A DNA stretch of 64,000 nucleotides from Tipula vernalis. Taxonomy: Eukaryota; Arthropoda; Insecta; Diptera; Tipulidae. Location: NCBI GenBank assembly GCA_958295665.1, contig OY282560.1, positions 189,196,561-189,260,560 of the forward strand, written 5' to 3'. The notes under the pieces are model-generated. The model saw nothing but the letters and a program-made list of their open reading frames with translations, ran no database searches and was not told the origin of the DNA. The position numbers were made by a program, and so were the translations under genes. Of this stretch, positions 48,388-59,790 are shown piece by piece. Position 1 is the first letter of the stretch, and each line of letters opens with the position of its first letter.

Positions 48388-48735
48388 CTATTTCGTGAAT
48401 AGATCTTGCATTCGATTTATGTGTGCTTTCGTATCACCACCTTCTTCGAATTTCAATTCCCAAACTGATCGCACCAAGTAAGCCTTGTTAGCAAGCGTAC
48501 TCTTCTCATGGTAATTTTTCAACGTGTCCCATGTTTTGTTTGCTGTATCTTCCATACGAATATGTGCCAATTGATCATTTTCAACAGACAAACCAATTGT
48601 GCCTCTCGCCTTATCATCATGTATTTCCCAATCGTCGATTTCCTTTTTATTGGTTATTTGGTTTAATGGTAACATCCATTCTACGTGCTTGCGTTTATTA
48701 AATATTTTCTTCCTATAGCAGATGATTTTTTCCAT
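48388..48735 (-). pseudogene. Copia gag (UBN2-type) N-terminal part
   Basis: A 115-codon frame includes DDWEIHDDKARGTIGLS, MEDTANKTWDTLKNYHE and YLVRSVWELKFEEGGD. This is the gag pattern of Copia elements (UBN2 family), which forms the particle shell. It stops at 48388, before the rest of gag. Confidence 0.8.
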
Positions 48736-49924
48736 GGTTTTATATTTGACAAATTCAATGCTGGATTTAACATAAAATATTGGTGGCCTACGTTCAATAT
48801 TTTTATGTAATAAGATATACGTGATTATACGTGAAATTATCCCAGCCTGAAAGTGGTGTGTTACTTTTATTTTGGTATCAAATAATTTACATCTAGCCGA
48901 ATTTCAAACAGTGACAAAATTACTTCGACTAGTAAGAGATGAGCTTTTTAATCTGTAAATAGAAGTAAACATAATTGTAAAGTAGTAAGTAAATTAATTA
49001 GTTAATAAATTTATTAAATTTAGAATTATTTTTGGCTAATTAAAACATTTTAAAACTTAGACCCACACATCAGAAGCGAATTTTGCATAAACCGACGAAG
49101 AAATTTTGGACGGCTGCTACATAGGTATTGCCGGTGCCCACCGGTGAAAAATATAGTACCAGCCATTTTGGGTAAACAACTAATACAAATCATCACTTTC
49201 GCCTAATTTTAAGTAAATATATTTTCACTTTTAATTTTTTTAAAGTCACTTTAAATTTTGATGCAAATAAATCGGGAGGTTGTCTTATCGCTGAGCAGAT
49301 TAACCGTTAAACGTGTTACAGTGTGGTTAATAAAATTAATTTGACAATTTTGGCATTAAGATTTCCTTCAAAGCATGAAGATTCTATAGGCAACTTGGCC
49401 TAGTCGACGTTACCACAGACCGTAGAGGTTATAATAATTGTTTTAATTCGGTGTGACAAAAGTCGTCGAAAAGAACTTTAAGACGTTCTGATAAAATTGT
49501 TTTAAATTCATTTTATCAATTTATTGCGAAGTCTTCTTAGTTTGAGCCTATTGAAGCGAATAATTTTCAAAATCCGGCATACAAAAAAAATGTAGGTGGT
49601 GGCGAAAGTTTCTGATTCGAAATTCCAAAATATCCTGAATGGATTGAAAATCTCTCACTATAAAAATAAATTATTTGGGTAATAGCGGAAAAATTGTTGT
49701 ATGAAATACCATTTACTTTTAACTTCTGACAGTCTTCAAAAATATCAAATGTCAAAAATGTTCATATGTATTCATCAATCCCTTTAAAATGATTCCCCAC
49801 TAGCCATTTAAATAATAAATACCCTAAATGTTTGACAATTGTCATAAATTTCAAATGTTAAAAAAAAATCAAGCATCACCAAGGTGCAAAAATCGATTTG
49901 ACAAACTGTAAGCAAATGAACTCT
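48736..49924. other. spacer
   Basis: A 5' LTR of the Copia element would be expected near 48800-49100 but no match to the 3' LTR start is seen. No gene recognised. Confidence 0.4.
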
Positions 49925-50270
49925 CATGCGTTCAATTCGTCAGCTGGAGTTTCCCTTGATATCACAGAAAATGTCTGACGAAATTCTCCCGATAGAATGA
50001 CAGTTATTCCACCTATAAAACCTTCATTACAAGTAAAAACCTTATCAAGTGCATCCAATGCAGTTTTTTGAGTCATAGTGCATTCATCCCAAACGATAAT
50101 CTTTCACTTTTTCAATAGTTGGCCCCGACCAGAGTTTTTCGTTATATTGCAAATGGGTGACTCAGTTTGTGCAAGATTAAGTGGTAATTTTAGGGCAGAA
50201 TGTGCTGTTCGGCCAAGAAAAGTTTTGCCTGTTCCCTGGGAGAGAAAAATAGACCTCCCTTACCAATTTC
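49925..50270 (-). pseudogene. Helitron PIF1-like helicase fragment
   Basis: On the minus strand one frame runs from GTGKTFLGRTAHSALKLP (Walker A, about 50215-50265) through KIIVWDECTMTQKTA (Walker B-like, about 50060-50105) to VILSGEFRQTFSVI (about 49970-50010). A single in-frame stop lies just before KIIVWDE. These motifs and spacing are those of the PIF1-type helicase domain of animal Helitrons. The Rep domain and Helitron ends (5'-TC, 3' hairpin-CTRR) were not found, so this is a fragment. Confidence 0.85.
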
Positions 50271-50714
50271 AAACATATTCAATATAGTGTTGTATGAAAG
50301 TTCCTGATCAGTGACCAGGAGTGGTTTGTTGATTTTGACGAATCGATTCAATTAATTGATATCGTAATTCGATTCGTGTAATATTTCAGGGGACCAAACT
50401 CAGGGACCGAACCGCTTCGAAAGTACTACGGAAACCTGCTCATTTTAGTATAAAACCCTTACGTAAAGATTCAATTTGATTAGATGATGCGTGTGGAAAC
50501 ATACTAAACACATACATACAGATTTTCAAAGATTTATAATTTTTGGTTATTTTTGTTTTAAAATTGAAATCCCCAACCAAGATTTTGGAGCCAACTGTGG
50601 CGAGAAAATTCTCCAGCGATGTCCTGGAATCCAAAGACATTTTTGTGTTGAATAAAACAAATTCATGTACTTTTTGCGTTCCCGTAACCAATTTTGATGT
50701 AAGCGAATCCGCCA
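50271..50714. other. spacer
   Basis: The minus-strand 113-codon frame at 50440-50781 has no clear motif and crosses the border of the next element, so it is not called. Confidence 0.4.
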
Positions 50715-50718
50715 TTAA

Positions 50719-50903
50719 CACTAGAACTACCGATCGGTCAAAATGACCGGTTATACATTGATTTATGATGAATTTTAACATAATTACTTTGTTGTCATAT
50801 TAAAAATTATCACAGATTCCCACAAAAATATTAACATAATAATTAAAAAAATTGAATTCAATAAATGTATACCGGTCATTTTGACCAGTCGGTCATTCTA
50901 GTT
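50719..50903. mobile_element. piggyBac-type MITE
   Basis: A 185-bp unit is flanked by TTAA at 50715-50718 and 50904-50907, the target duplication of piggyBac elements. Its ends are long inverted repeats: CACTAGAACTACCGATCGGT at the left and, inverted, AACTAGAATGACCGACTGGT at the right, both continuing through CAAAATGACCGG to TATACATT (about 40 bp). There is no coding sequence; mobilisation would need a piggyBac transposase from elsewhere. Confidence 0.85.
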
Positions 50904-50907
50904 TTAA

Positions 50908-51240
50908 CGACTTATGATTTACAAATTGATAAATTATCGAGTACTTGCTCTTATAACGTTAATATGTAATTTTTGTGGTAAACTGCAGATGTCACTAATT
51001 TTTTAAGTGATTTAAATAAATTGCCGATAAATTAACACATAATTTCCTAAATATTCGTGTTTTAGGTAAATTTTTGATGTGATTATAGACTTAAATAAAA
51101 ATGACAAGCGTTCATTCACGAGGTATTTATTAAAAGGTAATAAAAATAAAGTACATAAGAAAGAGAACGCGGCTAGCGGGTAGCGGCTAGCATTAAAAAC
51201 AAAAACCAAAATAAAGACTATCTCACACTTAATAACTCAA
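50908..51240. other. part of the second Copia 3' LTR and spacer
   Basis: The LTR that begins at 51242 on the minus strand should occupy part of this stretch. AATAAA-type signals on the minus strand occur near 51125. Its far border is not defined. Confidence 0.4.
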
Positions 51241-51535
51241 CACCTCCACTAGAGCCTTATTTTCCAGCACTCAACTCTTCACAATATTGACTCCCATTGA
51301 ACAGAACCTGTGTTTTTCTGCTGTCACCGGTTTGGTAAGGCTATCTGCTACCATTTCGTTTGTGTTGACTAAACAAATTTAACTACCTTGTCATTAACCT
51401 TCTCGCGCAGAAAATGATGACGAACATCTATATGCTTTGTTCTGGGTGAAAAAGCTGTCTTCTCCGTTAGTTGGATCGCTCCTTTGTTGTCGCAGTGTAT
51501 GATGGTTGAACATTTATTTTCCCCTAGCAACTACT
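51231..51535 (-). mobile_element. second Copia relic: RNase H end, PPT, LTR start
   Basis: On the minus strand, 51420-51533 encodes IIHCDNKGAIQLTEK and SPRTKHIDVRHHF, the end of Copia RNase H. Broken C-terminal codons follow to about 51260, then the purine tract AGTGGAGG (51243-51250) and TGTTGAGTTATTAAG, the probable LTR start at 51242. Its sequence differs from the 45.4-48.7 kb element, so it is another Copia lineage. Everything upstream of RNase H is missing. Confidence 0.75.
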
Positions 51536-52404
51536 GACATATGTTCGTGTTTGTATATATGTACAACATATGTGTTTGATTTTTAGATTAAGTTCTGGAT
51601 TATGACCATGTATGAGAGAACTTGCCTATTTCTCAACCGAACATGATGAAATGTGACATATGGGTTGGAAATTGGAATTTAAAATGATTTTTGAACTTGA
51701 ATTAATAAAGACCGAAGTTCTGATCACCTTATGAAGTTTCAGCCCTTTAAATTTTGCTTTTGTAATAGTTACTTTTGACCGTTGTTACATTCGCTTTAAC
51801 ATTTCCCAAAAGTTTTTTAACATGTTTTGCTAATTTAATATTATTTGAATAGCTTTTTGATTTACGAGAATTTTTTTTTTAATTTGTTAATTTTAAATAG
51901 AAGTTTGGGACTCATCCATGGCTTTAACTTATTCGTTTTAGAAGAAGCAGAACTGAATCTTGATGAGGCAATATGCGAGTTTAGAATATCCAAAAAACAT
52001 TTTAAAAGCTAAACCATAGACAGAATCCCAAAATTTAAACTTCAGTAAATTATTTAGTTTATCGTAACCAATTTTAGAGGGATTAGAATTATTATCTGAA
52101 AGTGGTTATGCTTGACTGGCGATGAAGCAATATTAACTAGAATCAAACTGGGGTCTGAAAAGTACATGGGTAGATAAATATCAAATTTGAATAATTTATC
52201 ATTTTAAACAAAAACGTGGTCCAAACATGGATTCAACCTTGTTGGCTCATTTACAAGACTGACAAATCCGTAGTATGCAAGCCTTGTTTGGTAATTGTAG
52301 GATTCACTAGTATTTAAGGCCTAAGATAACAATGTTTTAAAGGGAACCCAGCAACCTGATATGAAAGCGATATAAGCAAATAAAAGTAAAGTCTCGTTTA
52401 GCTA
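51536..52404. other. AT-rich spacer
   Basis: No supported gene. Confidence 0.4.
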
Positions 52405-52645
52405 GTTGAATGTTTATTACAAGAAAATGAGATTTACTTAAACGACAAAGTATTTCGGAAATCATAATTAAGAATTTGTAACGTTTTGATTTAAAAATGA
52501 GTCTTAGGAAAAAAAAGTGATTTCCCATATTTTTTGTGTGTTTTATTATGAAAGGTTTAGTTTTTTCCTTGCTTCTAATTCCCTTATAAAAGCTTCGTTT
52601 TTTAGGCTATGGCTTTGTACAATGTAATCAAGGTTGCTTTGGTAT
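52405..52645 (-). repeat. M1 element, partial third copy
   Basis: About 240 bp matches 62600-62860 in the same orientation, including CGGAAATCATAATTAAGAAT, AAAAGTGATTTCCCATAT, TCTAATTCCCTTATAAAAGC and the terminal repeat ending GCTTTGGTATT at 52645. A block of about 30 bp present in the other copy is missing near 52445. The opposite end was not found. Confidence 0.7.
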
Positions 52646-55200
52646 TTTTAATTCGAATTATTTTGGGTTTATTTTTTTTTCCAAGAAAATAGCCAATTTG
52701 ATTTAATTGACAAAAGCCAACCTTTCGAAATAAAATATAAATTTAATATATAATCTGGCTCTGGTAGCGGGTATCATAACCAAGAATTAGAATTATGTTT
52801 AAATAAACCCATTTTTTTTTTGGGTTAGTGTTGTTGTAAATTTGTCAAGGAAATACGCTAAAAAATGTTTTATTTTCATGGATTCTTATGGTTTCAAAAT
52901 TGGTCTGATTATTGTGACTTTTCTTATATAGGGTGCTCTGACTCACTCTGTAACATATTTTTATAATTTTTTTGATATTTTATTGAAGGCTCCTTACAGT
53001 GATATGTGGAAGAATTGAAGAACGTTTAATTTCGAGGTCTTCTTTGAAAAATATCGCATTAAAAACAAATCATATTTTAATATATTTTTATACGGGGAAA
53101 TTAATTGTTTCCTTATTTTTATGTCCGCTTGTATTTTAAGTATGTATTAAGCTATTCTGATAAAAATTTGTTCAAGGAAGTCATTTCTTATTTACCGTTC
53201 ATTTTAAATGAAATTCTGGATAAATTTGAGATAAGAACTGAAACGAGAAAATCTTAAAATTCTTCGTATTGCAGAGGAGGAAGTAAATGAAAACAATTAA
53301 GCGCACACCGCTCAGTATTTTTATTGAAATTTCCCATTTTCTTGTGAATTTCTTACATACTGCCAATTAGTATTAAAACAATTTTCATATTTCTTATAGA
53401 AGAGACAATTAAATAAAAAATTCAATTTAAAACGAATCTTTCGTTTCATATACATACATACATATAATTTTAATTTAAAGAATTTAAATTTAAAATGGAA
53501 AAACAAAAAAAAAAAAAAACAATCAACCTATTGTAATATTCATATTTAGAAATCGTTTTGTATATGGAGCTACTAAAAAATAAAACATTTTTTTTTTTTT
53601 TTTGTAGGAGTACATAAGATAAAATCCTGTTTCAGACTTTAGTCGATTTTATTGTATTTCGTCGGCGGAAAGAAAATGTCCACAATATACAAAAAAAAAA
53701 AAATAATCGCAAAGTGGATTTTTCCAAGCATTTTTATTTGTTGTTGATTGTGATTTCCACACAAGCGCAGTATACAAAGTTCCCTTTGGCAGTGCAATAG
53801 TACGAATATTTGGGGGGGTTATATGGCAGGGTTTTTTTTTGTTTGAAAATGGTTTTGGTTAAGTCGAAAATATTTTTAGTTGTTTTTCTATGAATTTATA
53901 TTTTCATTCTGTAAATTTTTTTTTTGGGAAAATAAAAATATTTCACAAAATAAGAATCCAACAAAAATGAAATAAAAAAACCAATGGGAAATTGTATACG
54001 ATACGGTTTGAGGTATAGTTTCTATGACAACGTATTTAACCTCCCTAGATACCAATTTTCCACTAGTCAAAGAATTTTCCCATTTATTTGCTGTTTTTTA
54101 TTTTTGTGTGTCTATTGTTGGTATATATATGTACGTATACATACTAAACTGATGTATGTATGTATGTATATGAAAATATAAATACATCAAATGGATATAA
54201 AATGAAATTTAGACTTATTCAAGCTTGTGGCTTACCTTTCATATACAATTTTTTTTTTATTTTTGTAATAAAAATTTGATGAAAAACAAGAAAAATTTTC
54301 AGTCGCTTAAAGTGTTTTTGTTGTTGTTGCTGCTATAATGTAAATAAATATGTTATTATTATTATTATTGTTTGAAGTGGAGAATTTTGTGAAAATATTT
54401 TTAGAAAAATTTATATAGAAATAAATTTCCAACTGAAGAGTATAATGTTGCTAGCTAGGTATAATGTGCATATAGGATGGAAATATGAAAATTCATTTGG
54501 TTATGTTTATACGCGAGTTTTTATTATTATTATTGTTTATTTCTTTATTCAAAATTAAAATACAAAAAATTCAAATAAAACAGAAAAAGCTTTTATGTTT
54601 TTATTAGAAAAATTTCAATTAAATTGACAATCACTCAAACATATTTGAAATGAGATATATAAATTTGTGAAAATGGTGGACAATTTTTTAGAGATAAGCA
54701 TATTGCAAGCGTATACAGAGTTTAATTAATTTTTATAATTTTAATATTCTGCGAACGTCAATTTGGGAATTAAATATTAGTTTCAAAATATCTAGTATTT
54801 GCGTTTTGGTGAAACCAAATTTTAGGTTATTTACACTTTTATGTTGTGTGAAATAATTTTCTGAATAACTTCATTTGAAGGATTAATTATTTAATTGTAT
54901 TTTGTTGACCTTATCAGTGTAGTCAGTTGAAGATCAGGGATGAACTAATTGTTTTCGGTTTTGTAACTAAAATTGTAATTGTTACTGAAGGATTGTGGAG
55001 TAACATAGGTACCGAAAAACATGACTTCTCCCACTATTAAGAATTTTTTAAAATCGCTCGCTGTTAGGGAGCACAATACAGGTTTTACCATTACCACAAA
55101 ACTGAACTACTGAAATTATCGAATTACCGAAGCGTAGATTAACATTAATATTATCATTAATATCTTTGGTCCTCAACATGTACTATGAAAATGATGATAC
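52646..55200. other. low-complexity AT-rich region
   Basis: Poly-T/A runs (53500-53520, 53585-53605, 53690-53703, 53900), a GTAT run near 54155 and an ATT run near 54355 and 54520. A fragment resembling one M1 terminus (ATATAGGGTGCTCTG) is at 52928-52942. No gene. Confidence 0.45.
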
Positions 55201-55232
55201 TTCACAGAAACACGTAAAACAAGTGTCCGGCA

Positions 55233-55327
55233 GAGAACTAATTCTAATTTTGGATTGCAAGACCAGGTGGAGTAGCCTTTATTTCATTTTGAAGCGATTC
55301 TGTATATTAGAAAGTTATCTTTCATAG
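55233..55327 (+). pseudogene. hAT transposase fragment
   Basis: A short frame reads LILDCKTRWSSLYFILKRF before a stop at 55325. The LDxxTRWxSxxxMLxRF pattern is a conserved block in the catalytic region of hAT transposases (often fused to BED fingers). Downstream sequence to about 55900 has scattered protein-like stretches in several frames with many stops, consistent with decay. No inverted ends or 8-bp duplication were found. Confidence 0.45.
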
Positions 55328-55987
55328 CTTTCATATACATGCAAAGAAAGAAACTAATTTCTTAACCGACGAATTTATAATCATTTCTAACACAGCATCT
55401 GCCCTAATTCCTGGAAAATTAACGTCTATATACTGTAAAGATTTCGACCTTTATAATACCATAGACAGACTGTGGTTTAATAAATCCGATTTAGATAAAC
55501 TAGTTTAAGTTTCTATGCAAAAACAAAGTGTGTCTAAGGTATAAGGCTTATAATTTCTGTTAGAAGAGGTACCAAAGCAAAATTTCACGGTCAATATTGA
55601 TCTTAAAAAATCACCAATAAATCGAATTTCTGATCTCCTGGTTGAACGTTTATGCCCTCTGAAGAAGTATTGGATCTAAGTTTAGATGCAAAGTTAGAAA
55701 AGTTTCAAAAACAGAATGTGGAAAAATGTATACTCTAAATTCCAGGACTTTCTCAAAAAAAAATTGAAGAAGGATTAAGATATTATGATAGCGAAGGTAT
55801 CTAAAGGGAGAAATTTATGTGTGTCTCATAAACCTTTAAAAGCCCTACGGGTTAAATTGCATTGATGATGAAATGGCTGATCTGATCTGTTCGTAAATAT
55901 CTTACGTCACAAATTAAAATGAAATCTGAATAATGGTTTATTACCGACAATTACCAACTTACCGGTTTTAGAAGAGATACTTCCGTA

Positions 55988-56533
55988 ATGGACTCGCTAA
56001 CCGTTTTCTGGCGTAATATTCGTAATATAGGCATAGGCAGATATGCAAGATTAGTTCTATTGAGGTTTTCAAACCGAATGACATGAATAGTTATTTTTTC
56101 TCTAGTCTGAACTCGGACAGTAGTACCATCGATTTGTTCTCTAACGCGTTCTCTAATTCGTTTTCGTTTCCAAATATTTCTCTCGAGGATTTACAATCTG
56201 CTGTTTGGAAAGTTAAATCGGAATCTTCTGGTCTGGATAACGTCAATTTAAAATTCGTAAAGCGAGTTTTCCCTTCCGTCTCAAAATATGTTTCGTTACA
56301 TATTTTCAATTTTATTCTCAGGTCCTCTTCCGATCAGTAATCTCTCAGAGCTATCCCATTTTCGGCCAATTAGTATTTTAAATTCTCTCTCTAAAGCTTT
56401 CGAGATAGAAATCAAATTCAATCGCATTTACATAAAAATAGTTTAATTAGTTTCTTCCAATCTGGAGTTAGAAAATTGCGTAGCACTTCTACTGTGTTAT
56501 TAAAAGTATGTGATGTTACTGGGCGTAATATGA
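55988..56533 (+). pseudogene. non-LTR reverse transcriptase, N-terminal half
   Basis: Covers the thumb-distal start of the polymerase up to the segment just before the first catalytic Asp block. A frameshift near 56335 and stops break the frame. At its 3' end the codons run directly up to the 8-9 bp repeat GTAATATGA that marks the insertion. Confidence 0.75.
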
Positions 56534-59062
56534 TGCCTGTGAAATACTTTCCAAAATAAAATCCCAAATTTTCCGAATACATTTATATTTTATATATCTG
56601 GTGGTAACTTATTCGTCTAAATACCATTTTCATACCAGACTAAAGCAAAAGCGGTTCATTGGCTTTATATTTTGATTTTATGTAAAACTGAATAAATAAC
56701 AGGCCCATTGGAACATATTACATACCGTCAGTTGAACCAAATTCAACGTCAAAATCCGTTCAACAAAAATCAAAAAATGGAAATTCGAACGTAAAACGTA
56801 AGATGGTCGATCCTAGGAGTCAGTGATATTAATAACAGGGAATATACATATATGCGGTATGTTTCATCAAATTTCAAAAACGAAACCTGTTCACCAAAAT
56901 TCATAAAACCGATATGCGAATTGGTTTCTAGGATATCTATTGTATAAGCCTTATATGTAAAATATCATATTGTCGATTCCCAAGGTCGGCGATATGAATA
57001 ACAGGTAATATGAATACGGAATGTTGCAGCTCGTTCAATAAAGAAATTTCTTCAACAAAAATCAAAAAACCGACATGCGAATATAGTTTCTATATATATC
57101 TGTTGTAATGAATTTGTACTGGAAATTTCAAAAGGTCGATCCCTGGGGTCGGCGATTTGAATAACAGGCAATATGCATACGGAATGTAGCAGCTCATTTC
57201 AATGAAGAAATCTCTTCAACAAAAATCAAAAAACCGACATGCGAATATGGTTTATAGGATATCTATAGTATTGAATTTGTACTGCAAATTTCAAAAGATC
57301 GATCCCTGGGACCGGCGATATGAATAACAGGCAAAATGTATACGGAATGTTGCAGCACGTTGCAATGAAGACATTTCTTCAACAAAAATCAAAAAAACCG
57401 ACATGCGAATATGGTTTCTAGGATATCTGTTGTATTGAATTTGTACTGGTAATTTCAAAAAGGTCAATCCCTGGGGTCGGCGATATGAATAACAGGCAAT
57501 ATGTATACGGAATGTTGCAGCACGTTGCAATGAAGACATTTCTTCAACAAAAATCAAAAAACCGACATGCGAATATTATTTCTAGGATATATGTTATATT
57601 GACTTTGTACTAGAAATTTCAAAAGGTCGATCCCTGTTGTCGGCGATATGAATAACAGGCAATATGTATACGGAATGTTGCAGCCCGTTTCAATGAAAAA
57701 ATCTCTTGAACAAAAATCAAAAAACCGACATGCAAATATGGTTTCTAGAATATCTGTTGTATTGAATTTCTACTGGAAATTTCAAAAGGTCGATCCCTGG
57801 GGTCGGCGATATGAATAACAGGTAATATGTATACGGAATGTTGCAGCAAGTTGCAATGAAGACATTTCTTCAACAAAAATCAAAAAACCGGCATGCGAAT
57901 ATAATTTCTAGGATATCTGTTATATTGACTATGTACTGGAAATTTCAAAAGGTCGATCGCTGGGGTCGGCGATATGAATAACAGGCATTATGTATACGGA
58001 ATGTTGCAGCACGTTTCAATGAAGAAATCTCTTTACCAAAAATCAAATACCGGCATGCGAGTATGGTTTCTAGGATATCTGTTATATTGACTTTGTACTG
58101 GAAATTTCAAAAAGTCGATCCCTGGGGTCGGCGATATGAATAACAGGCATTATGTATACGGAATGTTGCATCACGTTTCAATGAAGAAATCCCTTCAACA
58201 AAAAGTAAAAAACTGACAAGCGAATATGGTTTCTAGGACATACGTTGCGTTAAATTTGTACTGGAAATTTCAACAGGTCGATCCCTGGGGTGGGCGATAT
58301 GAATAACAGTCAATATGTATAAGAAATGTTGCAGCACGTTTCAATGAAGAAATCCCTTCAACAAAAAGTAAAAAACCGACATGCGAATATGGTTTATAGG
58401 ATATCTATTGTATTGAATTTGTACTGGAAATTTCAAAAGGTCGATCCATGGGGTCGGGGATATGAATAACAGGCAATATGTATACGGAATGTTTCAGCAC
58501 ATTGCAATGAAGACATTTCTTCAACAAAAATCAAAAAACCGACATGCGAATATAATTTCTAGGATATCTGTTGTATTGAATTTGTACTGGAAATTTCAAA
58601 AGGTCGATCCCTGGTGTCGGCAATATGAATAACAGGCAATATGTACACGGAATGTTGCAGCACGTTTCAATGAAGAAATCTCTTCAACAAAAATAAAAAA
58701 ACCGGCAGGCAAATATGGTTTCTAGGATATCTGTTGTATTGAATTTGTATTGGGAATTTCAAAAGGTCGATCCCCGGGGTCGGCGATATGAATAACAATA
58801 ACCATATTCGCATATCGATTTTTTGATTTTTGTTGATGATATTTCTTCATTGAAACGAGCTGCAACATTCCGTATATATATTGCATGTTATTTATAGCGG
58901 CAACGCTTGACATCGACCATTTGGCATTTTTCTTTCAAAGCCTATAGGTTTGTTGGGATTTATGTGTAACTTTTGTTGCACAAAATATCGCCTTAATGAA
59001 TACTATTTGTTTATACACACACAAACACATTTTTTATTATTTGGGAAGAATTTCACTTCGGT
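56534..59062. mobile_element. satellite-bearing DNA element inserted in the RT gene
   Basis: GTAATATGA is present at 56525-56533 and again at 59063-59071, in the same reading phase of the interrupted gene. The ends inside are inverted-repeat-like: left (A)TGCCTGTGAAATACTTTCC and right, inverted, ACCGAAGTGAAATTCTTCCC. Between short unique flanks (about 56534-56730 and 58903-59062) lies a 163-bp tandem array. Eight- or nine-base duplications with inverted ends indicate a DNA transposon of hAT- or Mutator-type; no transposase is present. Confidence 0.7.
56740..58903 (+). repeat. 163-bp tandem satellite array, about 12 units
   Basis: The landmark TCGGCGAT (or close variant) falls at 56996, 57149, 57312, 57477, 57640, 57803, 57966, 58128, 58291, 58454, 58617 and 58780, mostly 162-165 bp apart. 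Each unit also contains TTTCAAAAGGTCGATCCCTG, ATGAATAACAGGCAATATGT, CGGAATGTTGCAGC, CTTCAACAAAAATCAAAAAA and CCGACATGCGAATATGG. The first unit (from about 56740) is diverged. The last (58797-58903) is an inverted partial unit. Minus-strand frames in the array (57291-57557, 58722-58913) are translations of the repeat, not genes. Confidence 0.95.
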
Positions 59063-59790
59063 GTAATATGAATAATAGGCAATTGACTTCTTTAGCTTTG
59101 TTAGATTTTTCTAAGGCCTTTGATTCTATAATTCTCAGAATTCTTTTTAATAAATTATTATCTCAGTTTAGATTTTCGGTTTCCGCTGCCAAATTGATTT
59201 TTGACTATCTTTCTAATCGCGCTCAGGTAGTTTTTTCGACAATTCTTTGTCTGATTTCCTTCCTGTAATTTCCGGCGTACCTCAGTATTCAATGCTGGGT
59301 CCTCTATTAATTTCTATGTACATTAATGACATAGAATCCTCTATTCAACATTGTCCATTTCACATTTTCGCTGATGATGTTCAAATTTATAGAAATAGTC
59401 GTTTAAATCAGAATTCTCTTGTTAGGAATATTTCTCTGATAAATGAAGGCTTTAGTAATATCGTTAGTTTTCCGGTCTCTAATAGGCTCGTTTTAAATGC
59501 GAATAAATCTCAGTCGATAAAAAACCGTTAGATACCTCGTCCTGTTCTGGTATTTTTCTGCTGTTAGGGATCTAGGCTTAGTTATTAATAAAACTCTTAC
59601 TTGGGGTGACCATTTAGTTAGTATTAGTAAGAAGATCCATGGCATGCTTAGTTATTTGTATAAAGTAGTAGGATTTTCTGATAGTAAGTTTAAGAAAAAA
59701 ATTGTTTTGTCTTATCTTCTTCATCATTTTATTTTCTATTTGCTGCTCAGTACGAACTCTGGATGTTGGAGAATTTACAGTAAGAATTAA
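59063..59790 (+). pseudogene. non-LTR reverse transcriptase, C-terminal half
   Basis: Begins at the second copy of the 9-bp repeat in phase with the left half and carries the first Asp block (ALLDFSKAFD), the GVPQ block and the catalytic FADD (59365-59376). Frames change near 59230 and 59530, and the thumb/connection region runs to about 59770 before stops. Confidence 0.8.

Larger units (their letters stand above)
45391..48735 (-). mobile_element. Copia-type LTR retrotransposon, decayed
   Basis: On the minus strand the order is gag, zinc knuckle, protease remnant, integrase, reverse transcriptase, RNase H, the Copia (Ty1) order. After RNase H comes a purine tract AAACGAGGAG (45402-45411), then TGTTGAATATATG, the likely first bases of the 3' LTR at 45401, running toward lower coordinates. 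I could not find a matching 5' LTR above 48735, so LTR length and age are not measurable here. Reading frames are broken by several stops and shifts, and the central reverse transcriptase is deleted. Confidence 0.85.
55988..59790 (+). mobile_element. non-LTR retrotransposon (jockey/CR1-type) interrupted
   Basis: Reverse transcriptase coding pieces lie on both sides of an insertion (56534-59062). Left side: from ATG 55988 through the region with SLEDLQSAVWKVKSESSGLD (56180-56240) and, after a frameshift near 56335, FRPISILNSLSKAFE and the STSTVLLKV block to 56533. Right side: ALLDFSKAFDSI (59090-59130), PVISGVPQ, LISMYINDIE, HIFADDVQIY with the catalytic FADD (59365) and, after another shift, DLGLVINKTLTWGDH and SYLYKVVGF to about 59770. 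Endonuclease and gag parts upstream are not recognised and there is no visible poly-A tail. Confidence 0.8.

Noticed and set aside
48780..49100. 5' LTR of the large Copia element
   Set aside because: No match to the sequence that starts the 3' LTR at 45401.
57291..57557. 88-codon minus-strand frame, and a similar one at 58722-58913
   Set aside because: They are translations of the 163-bp satellite unit; the same peptide recurs with the repeat.
56740..58903. CRISPR-like regular repeat spacing
   Set aside because: The whole 163-bp unit is repeated with no unique spacers, and the genome is eukaryotic.
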